From Paenibacillus caseinilyticus (GTDB lineage: Bacteria; Bacillota; Bacilli; Paenibacillales; NBRC-103111), in the NCBI RefSeq assembly GCF_027533645.1, contig NZ_JAQAGY010000006.1, positions 186,001 through 250,000 on the forward strand: a stretch of 64,000 nt of DNA, in the 5' to 3' direction. Numbering within the stretch: position 1 is the stretch's first letter; every line of letters begins with the position of its first letter. This document shows, piece by piece, positions 15,537 to 22,672 of the stretch. The translations under genes were made by a program, and so were the position numbers. The notes under the pieces were generated by a model, which was not told the origin of the DNA, did not search any database, and was given only the letters and a program-made list of their open reading frames with translations.

Positions 15537-16064
15537 TCACAAGTTGATCCTAAGTATTCCTTTTGCCTGTGGTTTTTTCACCCAAGCTGGATCTCTCTCT
15601 GGGTCAGGGTCCCTTAACCCTCCAAATTGTTCTCCGCCGGTTCTAAATAAGAATGATATCGCATTTAATAAATCTTCATCTGGAACAACAAGCATGTGCG
15701 CTCCAAACAGGTTCCTTAGTGCAAGCTGATTATCGGGATGAACAAACATATGGATTGCTTCTTGATCATGATCATCAGTAATAGAAGCAAGAGAACTTAC
15801 TACCTTACCTGGTGGAATCAAAGCTCCGAAATCCACATCCCCAGGCTCTGCTCGACCAGTTACAAAGCTTCCATCAATTAATATGACCTCTGGCATGATT
15901 CCAAGATCATTCAACCTATCCAACATTCTTTTGAATAGTTTCCATAGATGTATTCTTTTCTCGGTAAATAAGAACCTTTGTTCCACTTCCTCCATTGTAC
16001 ACTCATGTTCGCCATCAGGTAAATGGTACCCATCAATAAAATCCGGAATATTTGACACTATCAA
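15537..16064 (-). CDS. Nucleotidyltransferase-fold protein, DUF6932-like
   Basis: A 175-aa protein. TTG at 16064 is chosen because AAGGGAGG lies 7 nt before it; GTG at 16082 is in frame but overlaps that site. The core reads EVILIDGSFVTGRAEPGDVD, the G-S/G-x-D-x-D signature of polymerase-beta-type nucleotidyltransferases (compare MNT antitoxins and the DUF6932 group), preceded by a helical segment (IHLWKLFKRMLDRLND). Later residues (EAIHMFVHPD, GAHMLVVPDEDLL) contain histidines and acids that may complete the site. It is the first gene of the cargo operon with the 359-aa partner. Possible roles: antitoxin or toxin that nucleotidylates a partner or tRNA, or nucleotide-signal synthase. Confidence 0.75.
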   Translation of the reverse strand: MIVSNIPDFIDGYHLPDGEHECTMEEVEQRFLFTEKRIHLWKLFKRMLDRLNDLGIMPEVILIDGSFVTGRAEPGDVDFGALIPPGKVVSSLASITDDHDQEAIHMFVHPDNQLALRNLFGAHMLVVPDEDLLNAISFLFRTGGEQFGGLRDPDPERDPAWVKKPQAKGILRINL

Positions 16065-16269
16065 TGAACGGCCTCCCTTCACGAAAAGCCCCGCTGGAAT
16101 GATTTCTGAAGAACTCTACTGATACTTACCATTTTATTCTGATTTATTCTATCACAACAAAAAGAATCTATACATATAATCGTCCCGTACGTTGTTAAAT
16201 TTTTCTTTACATTCCAAGTGAAATACCATGCGCCAGCAATCTTTGTGAAACATAAATAGTGAGGAACAT

Positions 16270-16310
16270 TGTCCCCCATTTGTCCCCCATTGTCCCCTAT
16301 TTGTCTCCCA
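16270..16310. repeat. Four direct repeats at helical spacing, candidate integrase arm sites
   Basis: GTCCCCCATT-like units start at 16271, 16282, 16292 and 16303, that is 10-11 bp apart. Short direct repeats phased with the DNA helix beside a tyrosine integrase module are typical arm-type sites. Confidence 0.55.
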
Positions 16311-16430
16311 AACCATTAATTTTTGCTTTTTTCACTTCCTATTGTTTCAGAACATTTCCTATTTAAACCGCGTAATAATCAGCTTTTCTCGTATTACCTC
16401 CTAACAGGCCAGAAGACCTGCCTCACTTCT

Positions 16431-16471
16431 CCCATGAAAGGGCCTCGTCGCGAGACGGGGCCCGATTTTTT
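16431..16471 (+). terminator. Terminator, copy A of a 41-bp duplicated sequence
   Basis: GGGCC-CGTC-GCGA-GACG-GGCCC folds into a GNRA-capped hairpin followed by T6. The 41-bp unit recurs at 18125-18165 with two differences, one of which (C to T in the stem) keeps pairing as G-U. Confidence 0.8.
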
Positions 16472-16585
16472 AGTACAGTTCCCGAAAACCCTTGATATAT
16501 AAGGCTTTTTTATAGTACAGTTTTTTCGAAAAATCACTGGTACAGTTAATTTTTTCTAATTAGGCGACCATTTGGCGACCAAAAA
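16470..16585. repeat. GTACAGTT and GGCGACCA direct repeats
   Basis: TAGTACAGTT occurs twice (near 16471 and 16514) and TGGTACAGTT once near 16541; a fourth TGGTACAGTT lies near 18087 beside terminator copy B. GGCGACCA is repeated head to tail near 16563-16582. They may be arm sites of this or earlier integrative elements. Confidence 0.45.
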
Positions 16586-16663
16586 AATCGGCATAATTTC
16601 CTAAATATCTTACCGCAGCAAATTAGATGGTCGATTGCAGTAATAAAAGCGTTACCTTTCCAC

Positions 16664-16730
16664 GTGTTAACATAAGCGCGAACAAGGAACAGCTGCCGCG
16701 GCGGTCTGCTCCCTGCTTATCACTAACGTT
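16664..16730 (-). repeat. Long imperfect dyad after the 166-aa gene (cassette-site-like)
   Basis: Read on the minus strand it begins AACGTTAGTGATAAGC and ends GCGCTTATGTTAAC, with inner arms AGGGAGCAG / CTGTTCCTT and a central GCCGCGGC, so the whole 67 bp can fold into one bulged hairpin. It starts about 20 bp past the stop at 16751. A related element lies before that gene. Confidence 0.55.
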
Positions 16731-16750
16731 CAATAAAGTTTGAAAGATCT

Positions 16751-17251
16751 TTATATCCCACAATGGAGTAAATAAAAATCACCTTCTGATAAACGTTCAG
16801 ACATTAAAATAACCATATCAAACTGTTTAATTACTTCATCCCGATTGAAGACTAACACTAATTTTTCTTTCGAATCACTTAGCTTATCCTCGCCATAAAC
16901 AGTGAGCTCCAATATATCAGGTGCATTCTTAAATAGATCTCTCCAAGACCTGAAAATAAGAATCAAAACCTCTGAAGATTGCTTGTCAAATAGTGTAAGA
17001 CCGAAATTGTTAAGCCCTCGAACATTTGGAATTCCTCCCTCGCATGGATTTTTACTTGGAATCCATACTAACGAGTCATTAATGTAATTAATCAAATCAT
17101 CATGAATAACGGCACTTTCAATGCTATTATTTTTGAAATTTTGATAATCTTCCAAATCTGTCGTGTTAGGAATAAGAAAAAAATCATGGTATTGTCCGCC
17201 CATATTTCCCTCCAACAAATAAGTCCCGCACCAGGGTTTATATGCATTCAA
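16751..17251 (-). CDS. Unknown 166-aa protein in a cassette-like setting
   Basis: A soluble protein beginning with TTG 5 nt after AGGAG. The sequence is strand-rich with scattered acids and aromatics (WCGTYLLEGNMGGQYHDFFL ... EVLILIFRSWRDLFKN ... EGDFYLLHCGI), reminiscent of small immunity-type proteins of polymorphic toxin systems, but no family can be named. The gene is AT-rich against GC-rich flanks. Dyad elements sharing a 19-bp core lie on both sides, like a gene within a cassette. Confidence 0.7.
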   Translation of the reverse strand: MNAYKPWCGTYLLEGNMGGQYHDFFLIPNTTDLEDYQNFKNNSIESAVIHDDLINYINDSLVWIPSKNPCEGGIPNVRGLNNFGLTLFDKQSSEVLILIFRSWRDLFKNAPDILELTVYGEDKLSDSKEKLVLVFNRDEVIKQFDMVILMSERLSEGDFYLLHCGI

Positions 17252-17289
17252 CGCAACTCCTGTATCAATCCCTACTATCTCCTACTCTG

Positions 17290-17400
17290 AGCTTGCCGCG
17301 GCGATCTGCTCCCTGATCATTACGCTATTCTCCCCTTAACGTAAGGAAGCTGTCGATTGTGTGCCGGCTGCCTCATCGTGGTTATGCGGCACCTAACGTC
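17290..17400 (-). repeat. Dyad element(s) between Nudix pseudogene and 166-aa gene
   Basis: Minus-strand reading: GACGTTAGGTGCCG at the start, a GTGCCG/CGGCAC stem (17361-17392), CCTTACGTTAAGG in the middle, then GGGAGCAGATCGCCGCGGC (17313-17295), identical with one mismatch to the core of the 16664-16730 element. It begins about 20 bp after the pseudogene stop and ends about 40 bp before the next start, as a recombination site between cassettes would. Confidence 0.5.
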
Positions 17401-17419
17401 TTAGCTTAACAAATATATG

Positions 17420-17751
17420 CTATGTGCGTTTGATGAATTCAACAAATGCTTCCATCGGTTTTATGTTCAGTGGGCTTATTTCCCGCGGCAAATTATCAAT
17501 ATCAAACCACTTAAGTTCTAATGTTTCGTTGGTTTCTGATAATAATTTTCCTGAAAAATCATCACACACATAAATGATTCCTATTAAATATACTATCGCC
17601 GTTGGGTATTTTTTCGTTTCTGCAAAAGAACTTTTCTATCCTTATAAATGAAGACACCTGCACCCACAGCAGTTAACCTGTCATGACCATTTTTTTTTCG
17701 TATACTTCGTAGTATCCCACCGCTATTCCACCTTTCTATATTTGGAAGCAT
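17420..17751 (-). pseudogene. Nudix hydrolase remnant lacking the Nudix box
   Basis: From ATG at 17751 the frame reads a Nudix-type N-terminus (GHDRLTAVGAGVFIYKDRKV, LLQKRKNT) and stops after 52 codons. A second frame, offset, gives a typical Nudix C-terminus (YPTAIVYLIGIIYVCDDFSG ... ETLELKWFDIDNLPREISP ... MEAFVEFIKRT) ending at 17420. The roughly 40 residues that should carry the G-x5-E-x7-REUxEE-xGU box are absent, so an internal deletion removed the catalytic motif and shifted the frame. The product cannot be an active hydrolase. Confidence 0.8.
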
Positions 17752-18124
17752 AGCCTACGAATTAGGAGCAACAACGCGGCGTCTTCCTCTTTTGGCGTGT
17801 TCAACATATGTTCTCGTTACTTCAAATGGAGCAATAATAATTCCTTTTCTCTAAATAGCCTTAGACTAGCTGGCCCATTCCGTAAACGGAGAGTGTTGAA
17901 AGTCATCCAAGTTGCTGAATTTTCTGGTTTTGGCTTCAATTAATTAGCGAGGCTCACAAGTTTATTCTACATAGTATAGACGGTGAAGCTTGGGTAGTTG
18001 TTGCGTAAAACCAAGTTGCTTCCCTGATAACTGAAAGGCAGCCGATCTTTTGGGCCTGGTTAAGCCATTCATTCATAGTGCATCCTACTGGTACAGTTTG
18101 TTTCCGAAGAGGGTTTTCCCTTTC

Positions 18125-18165
18125 CCCATGACAGGGCCTCGTTGCGAGACGGGGCCCGATTTTTT
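18125..18165 (+). terminator. Terminator, copy B of the 41-bp duplicated sequence
   Basis: Same hairpin and T-run as 16431-16471 with two substitutions. It lies about 30 bp before a small membrane-protein gene. The two copies bracket the cassette-like 1.7 kb. Confidence 0.8.
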
Positions 18166-18195
18166 TGTTAAGGTTAGGTAGAGAGGTGAACGCCA

Positions 18196-18375
18196 ATGTG
18201 GCAAGTCGGCTTAGTTCTATTTTTTTTAATTAAATATTGGAGAGAACTTCTATTGATAGCAGCGCTAATCCTATTTGTATTCACATATAATAAGATAAGA
18301 AAGAAAAGAAGATTGCATATCCATAAAAAATATATTCGAGACTCAATTAAACAGGATATAGAAGATAGAAAATAA
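18196..18375 (+). CDS. Small membrane protein, 59 aa
   Basis: ATG at 18196 follows GAGAGGTGA with 7 nt spacing, a near-perfect site. The product begins MWQVGLVLFFLIKYWRELLL, has one strong hydrophobic helix (IAALILFVFTYN) after a shorter one, and a very basic C-terminal tail (KIRKKRRLHIHKKYIRDS). This fits a small membrane protein with a cytoplasmic basic tail. No family recognised. The gene is AT-rich and sits immediately right of terminator copy B, so it belongs to the accessory zone. Confidence 0.7.
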   Translation: MWQVGLVLFFLIKYWRELLLIAALILFVFTYNKIRKKRRLHIHKKYIRDSIKQDIEDRK

Positions 18376-18552
18376 CTGTCTCGGTATTCCAATAGAAGGA
18401 GGAGTTCGGATCCTAGAACTGCATATATGGAACCCGGATCCGTATGACTCCACTAACCCTATCAAAAATCCCCGAATTTTGACTCCCAAAACGGACGGAT
18501 GGTACAATAGTAACAAAAACTGCAGCGCCCATGCCCGGAAGGAGGAACGGAT

Positions 18553-18894
18553 TTGACCCGCAGCCTGACCCAAAGCGGATTGGCTCTGCTTGCTCTGCTC
18601 ATCCTGTTCGTCTATTCTTCATTCACTCCCACGCCGCTGCACGCCGCTCCCTTCAAGGATCATCTGCAGACCTATGCCTCGCCCGTTCCCGAGTTTCTCC
18701 CTGTGAAACCCTGTACGCTGAAGTGGAGCCCTGTCCTTAAGGGAGCCCCTCAGCCATTCAAGGAACGGATGGTACACGGTGCAGACGGCGCTGAACTGCT
18801 CTGGCCTCTTCTGCTCCGCCGCTCCGATGTGCGTAAGCGGCTGAAGGCCCGGCTGCTCTCCCCTCTCAAGTTCACTTCGGTTTATGTGGCTTAG
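18553..18894 (+). CDS. Small exported protein
   Basis: A 113-aa product starting with TTG 7 nt after GGAGGAA. Residues 1-32 form a signal peptide (LALLALLILFVYSSFTPTPL ending HAAP). The mature part is Pro/Leu-rich and basic with no recognised motif (VKPCTLKWSPVLKGAPQPFK). It precedes the YitT-family gene by about 55 bp in the same direction and may share its transcript. The strong ribosome binding site argues that it is real; function unknown. Confidence 0.55.
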   Translation: MTRSLTQSGLALLALLILFVYSSFTPTPLHAAPFKDHLQTYASPVPEFLPVKPCTLKWSPVLKGAPQPFKERMVHGADGAELLWPLLLRRSDVRKRLKARLLSPLKFTSVYVA

Positions 18895-18950
18895 CGCCTC
18901 CGCCCTATGTGGGCAAACTGAATAGACCAATCAATGAGGGGGCCGTATCC

Positions 18951-19853
18951 ATGAATCAGAATCCACCGTCGAATGCCGCATTATCTTCGCAAAAGCAGCA
19001 CCGGAAGCTCACCAAGAGCAAATTTTTCCGCCGCACCGTCTTTATGACCATGGGTTCGATCTTCGTATCTGTCGGGCTCGAGATTTTCCTCGTACCGAAC
19101 AACATTATTGACGGCGGCATTGTCGGGATATCGATCATTCTGTCCCACCTGCTGCATATGCCGCTCGGGCTGTTCCTCGTGCTGCTCAATCTGCCCTTCC
19201 TGATTATAGGCTACAAGCAGATCGGCAAAACCTTCGCGATATCGACCTTGTATTCCGTTATTCTGATGTCGATCGGCACGACACTTCTGCATCCCGTTCA
19301 GCCGTTAACCATCGATCCCCTGCTCGCGGCCGTATTCGGGGGCATCATCCTCGGGGTCGGCGTAGGGCTCGTCATCCGCTCGGGCGGTTCCTTGGACGGC
19401 ACGGAGATCGTAGCGATTCTGCTCAATAAGAAAACCCCGTTCTCCGTAGGCGAAACGGTCATGTTCTTCAACGTGTTCATCCTGGGCAGCGCCGGGTTCG
19501 TGTTCGGCTGGGACCATGCCATGTACTCGCTGATCGCGTACTTCATCGCCTTCAAAATCATCGATGTGACCATCGAGGGACTCGACCAATCCAAATCCGT
19601 CTGGATCATCAGCGACCAGTATAAGGAGATCGGAGATGCGGTAGCCTACCGGCTTGGACGAGGTGTAACTTATCTGAGCGGCGAAGGAGCCTTCACCGGC
19701 GATGAGAAGAAAGTCATCTTCAGCGTCATCACCCGTCTGGAGGAAGCGAAGCTGAAATCGATCGTAGATGAACTGGATCCTGCCGCGTTCCTTGCGATCG
19801 GCAACATCCACGACGTCAAGGGAGGACGCTTCAAGAAAAAAGACATTCACTAG
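18951..19853 (+). CDS. YitT family membrane protein (DUF161/DUF2179)
   Basis: A 300-aa integral membrane protein. After a basic N-terminal tail there are five to six transmembrane helices (FMTMGSIFVSVGLEIFLVPN, IDGGIVGISIILSHLLHMPL, GLFLVLLNLPFLIIGY, AAVFGGIILGVGVGLVIR), with the family-typical IDGGIVGIS and GGSLDGTEI motifs. A C-terminal cytoplasmic DUF2179 domain follows (KSVWIISDQYKEIGDAVAYR, GRGVTYLSGEGAFTG, VISVITRLE-type strand pattern). YitT-like proteins are common and multicopy in Bacilli; their substrate is unknown. ATG at 18951 is preferred over an in-frame GTG at 18909 by family alignment. Confidence 0.88.
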   Translation: MNQNPPSNAALSSQKQHRKLTKSKFFRRTVFMTMGSIFVSVGLEIFLVPNNIIDGGIVGISIILSHLLHMPLGLFLVLLNLPFLIIGYKQIGKTFAISTLYSVILMSIGTTLLHPVQPLTIDPLLAAVFGGIILGVGVGLVIRSGGSLDGTEIVAILLNKKTPFSVGETVMFFNVFILGSAGFVFGWDHAMYSLIAYFIAFKIIDVTIEGLDQSKSVWIISDQYKEIGDAVAYRLGRGVTYLSGEGAFTGDEKKVIFSVITRLEEAKLKSIVDELDPAAFLAIGNIHDVKGGRFKKKDIH

Positions 19854-19911
19854 TAAAAGACATTCGCTAACCAACCTAACCCTCATTACGCTCTACAGGA
19901 GAACCAGACCT

Positions 19912-20862
19912 ATGACCGTCGTATTCATCCTCATGCTGCTGCTGGTGCTCGGACTCGCCGCAGCCAGCCATTATTTCTACACTATGGCCATTGTCCGGCG
20001 GCCCAAAACGTTCCTGGCGGATAATCCGGATCTGCGGGACGCTCCGGCCAGTGATCCCGTCTGGCTGGACGCGCAGCCGATCGAGGCCTGGGACCTCGTC
20101 TCGGGGGAGGGGCTCCGTCTGCGCGGGTACTTCCTGCCCGCGAAGCGGCCCACACACCGGATGGTGCTTCTGGCCCACGGCTACAGCGGCAGCGGCAAGC
20201 TCCACATGAATGCGCTGGCGAAGCTCTACCATGAGGAGCTCGGCTACCATGTGCTGCTGCCGGACGCGCGCGGTCACGGGGACAGCGAGGGCGCCTATAT
20301 CGGCTTCGGGTGGCCGGACCGCCGGGATGTGCTGCTGTGGATCGGAGAGCTCGTACGCCGCTTCGGCACCGAAGCGCAGATTGTACTCCACGGCGTCTCC
20401 ATGGGGGGCGCTACCGTCCTGATGACCGGCGGCGAGAAGCTGCCGCCGCAGGTCAAAGCCATTGTCTCCGACTGCGCCTACACCTCGGTGAAGGACGTGC
20501 TCTCCTACCAGCTGCGGCGGATGTACAAGCTGCCGCCGTTTCCGTTCATCGGCATGACCTCTCTCGTATGTAAGCTGCGTTCGGGCTACTCCTTCGGAGA
20601 AGCCTCCGCGCTCGAGGCGGTTCGCCGGACCGATAAGCCTGTACTCTTCATCCATGGCGGGGCGGACACCTTCGTCCCTACATCAATGGTGCACCGGCTG
20701 ATGGAGGCCTGCCGCGGGTACAAGGAGCTGTTCCTCGTTCCCGGCGCAGGGCACGGCATGGCTTACACCGCCGCGCCGGAAGAGTATGCCTGGCGGGTCC
20801 GCCAGTTTACCGGCCGCTTCGTACAGGAAGCGGCGGCGCCGCAGACGGCTGCGCACACCTAG
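19912..20862 (+). CDS. Alpha/beta hydrolase, membrane-anchored
   Basis: A 316-aa protein with an N-terminal transmembrane anchor (VVFILMLLLVLGLAAASHYF) and an alpha/beta hydrolase fold: oxyanion-hole HGYSGSG, nucleophile elbow GVSMGGATV, acid in FIHGGADTFVP, and catalytic His in GAGHGMAY. This is the YqkD/BAAT-like serine hydrolase group in Bacilli; natural substrates are not known. ATG at 19912 follows AGGAG. It lies 58 bp after the YitT-family gene and is probably co-transcribed; a strong terminator follows. Confidence 0.88.
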   Translation: MTVVFILMLLLVLGLAAASHYFYTMAIVRRPKTFLADNPDLRDAPASDPVWLDAQPIEAWDLVSGEGLRLRGYFLPAKRPTHRMVLLAHGYSGSGKLHMNALAKLYHEELGYHVLLPDARGHGDSEGAYIGFGWPDRRDVLLWIGELVRRFGTEAQIVLHGVSMGGATVLMTGGEKLPPQVKAIVSDCAYTSVKDVLSYQLRRMYKLPPFPFIGMTSLVCKLRSGYSFGEASALEAVRRTDKPVLFIHGGADTFVPTSMVHRLMEACRGYKELFLVPGAGHGMAYTAAPEEYAWRVRQFTGRFVQEAAAPQTAAHT

Positions 20863-20885
20863 CAGACAGCAATGGTTGCAGTCGA

Positions 20886-20940
20886 CAGGCAGCCCCGCCC
20901 CGCGCTCTCTCGGAGAGTACGGGGCGGGGCTGCCTGTTTG
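20886..20940. terminator. Strong rho-independent terminator
   Basis: CAGGCAGCCCCGCCCCG and its exact complement form a 17-bp stem around a loop that itself pairs (CTCTC/GAGAG), followed by TTTG. It separates the convergent hydrolase and GH43 genes. Confidence 0.85.
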
Positions 20941-21025
20941 TGATGGCTGCAGAGCCAGGGGGAGGCGCTGCAGAGCGGGCCATGTACGCTTCAATGCAGC
21001 TCGGCGCTTCCCCGGCCGCCGGCCG

Positions 21026-22381
21026 TTAAGGATAGACGAGCGAGAACGTCGCGTCGGCTTTATCGGTATCCGTCGCTGCCGGCTGCAGGACCAAGGCATA
21101 GTTGTAGTGCCGGATATACCGTTCAGGGTAATTGTAGGAGCGCAGCGACACCTTGGAGCCGTCGGCCAGTCCGGCGGTCATCGTGAAGGTCGCATCTCCC
21201 TTGAAAGCCGCGCTTCCGTCCGCTTGTGCCAGCTTCATCTCGTAGTTGTAATGGCGCAGGTACGATCCCGGCTGATTGACAGATTCAAACGAAACTCCCT
21301 CCGGATCCGCCAATCCGGGAACGATACGATACTGCGCATCCTCCAGGGGAGATACATTCGAGTCGATCCGCAGGGATTCGCCGCTGTGCCGGACATACCG
21401 GTCAGGATAATTATGGGACTGCAGCCGGTATGGACCCCACTTGGCCGCTTTCAGCCGGTCCAGCTCGCTCTGGCTGACTTCAACCGCAGCGGCATGCCTT
21501 ACGCCTGCCGGCAGGCTGAATGTGCCGGAGGCCAGCTTCGTCCAACTGCCGCTGCCCAGGTCGGTCGTAGTCCAGGCGCCGAAGATGCCGCCCCGGGAGT
21601 AATAATCGGCATACAGGTACCAGCGGTTCCCGCTGCGCGCCTTAATCACGAACGGCCCCTCCGTTCCGTTCTCCGTGATCGAAGCCCCTGTGTAGACCGA
21701 GAAGGAGCCCGGAGACAGCGCCGCCGACCGGGCAGCGAGAATGCTCTTGGCTGTCGTGCCCGCCGCGCGTTCATCCTTGAAGAACAGATAGTTGGTTCCA
21801 TTCCACGGATGAATATGGCTGTCGATGACGTCATACCCCGGATCGAAGTAGATGCTCGGTGCCGTTACAGTCCGGAAGTCTGACGTGTAGTTAACGTAGG
21901 TACGGTTACGATCGGTATTGCCGGACCATACGATGCCGTACTGCCTTTTGGACGCATCGTAATACATCTCTGGCGCCCAAGTATGCATGGCTGTCGTATT
22001 CATGCGGATCAGCCGCCCGTTCGTCCAGTGGATGAGATCGGCGGAATCATAAGCCATGAGATACTCGCTGTTCCAATTGTCGGTGCCGAGCAGGATGAAG
22101 GTGCCGTCCTGCTTGCGTCCCACATACGGATCGCGCATATGCTTCGTGCCGATCCCGGGACGGAATACCGGCTGGTTCCCGTTCAGTGGAGTCCAGTTCA
22201 GGCCATCCGTACTATAGGCCAAGTGCAGACTGTCGTCATAGGGAACACCGCCAAAGTAAGACAGCACATACCCCGCCGGCGGATCAGCCGCTAGCGCGCT
22301 TGATGGAATAGCGGCACCAGCGGCCAGCAGTGCACACAGGAGCCCCCACAACAACAGAAGGCTGCCTCTTCTTCGCTTCAT
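21026..22381 (-). CDS. Secreted GH43-type glycosidase with AbfB (CBM42) domain
   Basis: A 451-aa exported enzyme. Signal peptide at 1-32 (LLLLWGLLCALLAAGAAIPS, cleavage near ALA). Residues about 35-310 form a five-bladed propeller of the GH43/GH117 type, with MRDPYVGRKQDGTFILLGTD (conserved Asp), TWAPEMYYD and EGPFVIKARSG (conserved Glu as proton donor). The last 140 residues are three AbfB beta-trefoil repeats: YRLQSHNYPDRYVRHSG, SFESVNQPGSYLRHYNYE, LRSYNYPERYIRHYNYA. It should release arabinose or xylose units from plant polysaccharides. ATG at 22381 follows GAGGAGG; a cre-like site lies about 115 bp upstream. Confidence 0.88.
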   Translation of the reverse strand: MKRRRGSLLLLWGLLCALLAAGAAIPSSALAADPPAGYVLSYFGGVPYDDSLHLAYSTDGLNWTPLNGNQPVFRPGIGTKHMRDPYVGRKQDGTFILLGTDNWNSEYLMAYDSADLIHWTNGRLIRMNTTAMHTWAPEMYYDASKRQYGIVWSGNTDRNRTYVNYTSDFRTVTAPSIYFDPGYDVIDSHIHPWNGTNYLFFKDERAAGTTAKSILAARSAALSPGSFSVYTGASITENGTEGPFVIKARSGNRWYLYADYYSRGGIFGAWTTTDLGSGSWTKLASGTFSLPAGVRHAAAVEVSQSELDRLKAAKWGPYRLQSHNYPDRYVRHSGESLRIDSNVSPLEDAQYRIVPGLADPEGVSFESVNQPGSYLRHYNYEMKLAQADGSAAFKGDATFTMTAGLADGSKVSLRSYNYPERYIRHYNYALVLQPAATDTDKADATFSLVYP

Positions 22382-22496
22382 ACGTATCTCCTCCTCTTTT
22401 CTATCCATGGGATGGACACCTCTTTTGGGCGCTGCGAAAGCTTGCTAGGCTATACCAAAGAAAATACTTCCCCCTTTCCTGACGCTGTCTTCATTT

Positions 22497-22510
22497 TATA
22501 AACGCTTACA
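22497..22510 (-). promoter_or_regulatory. cre-like CcpA site upstream of the GH43 gene
   Basis: TGTAAGCGTTTATA on the minus strand matches the cre consensus TGWAARCGYTWNCW at 13 of 14 positions. It lies about 115 bp before the glycosidase start, fitting carbon catabolite repression of a plant-sugar enzyme. Confidence 0.55.
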
Positions 22511-22672
22511 ACCCTTGGGAATGGATCCTTTTTGGACAAAAGTAGACTTTCTTTGGATCTTGGAACGGCTTGGCAGGCTGCTAGAATTTAACGGTACCGT
22601 CCCCCGCCGCCATGGAGTAAACTGGTTGAAGCACATGGCAAGCTTGCCAACGAAAGGACCGACACACCCAAG

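Larger units (their letters stand above)
2878..16310. mobile_element. Prophage or phage-derived integrative element (early and lysogeny modules)
   Basis: A leftward early operon (cro-like, xis-like, O-like initiator, G39P-type loader, DnaB, ArpU-type, DnaN, small genes) faces a rightward lysogeny module (CI-like repressor, ImmA/IrrE-type protein, tyrosine integrase), with cargo between the integrase and a repeat-rich right end near 16.3 kb. This is the standard early-region layout of temperate Firmicutes phages. No terminase, portal, capsid, tail or lysis genes are seen. The left limit given is only where early genes stop; the true boundary may lie outside the window. One gene is broken by a nonsense codon, so the element may be decaying or a satellite. 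Confidence 0.8.
16083..16750. other. Right-end junction: repeats and terminator, no gene
   Basis: Holds four GTCCCCC-type repeats (16270-16310), one copy of a duplicated terminator (16431-16471), three KAGTACAGTT-type repeats (about 16470-16550), two GGCGACCA repeats (about 16563-16582) and a long dyad (16664-16730). No coding frame with a ribosome binding site was found. Confidence 0.7.
17252..18195. other. Decayed cassette-like region
   Basis: About 940 bp with no intact gene. It contains a second dyad element (17290-17400), a Nudix pseudogene (17420-17751), coding-like debris on the minus strand (IIIAPFEVTRTYVEHAKRG near 17757-17850; IEAKTRKFSNLDDFQHS near 17870-17945) and terminator copy B (18125-18165). 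Confidence 0.65.

Noticed and set aside
17954..18196. 80-aa minus-strand ORF overlapping terminator copy B
   Set aside because: Its N-terminal part translates the terminator hairpin; only short debris-like coding remains.
21053..21883. Plus-strand ORF opposite the GH43 gene
   Set aside because: Antisense shadow; the minus strand has a signal peptide and complete domains.
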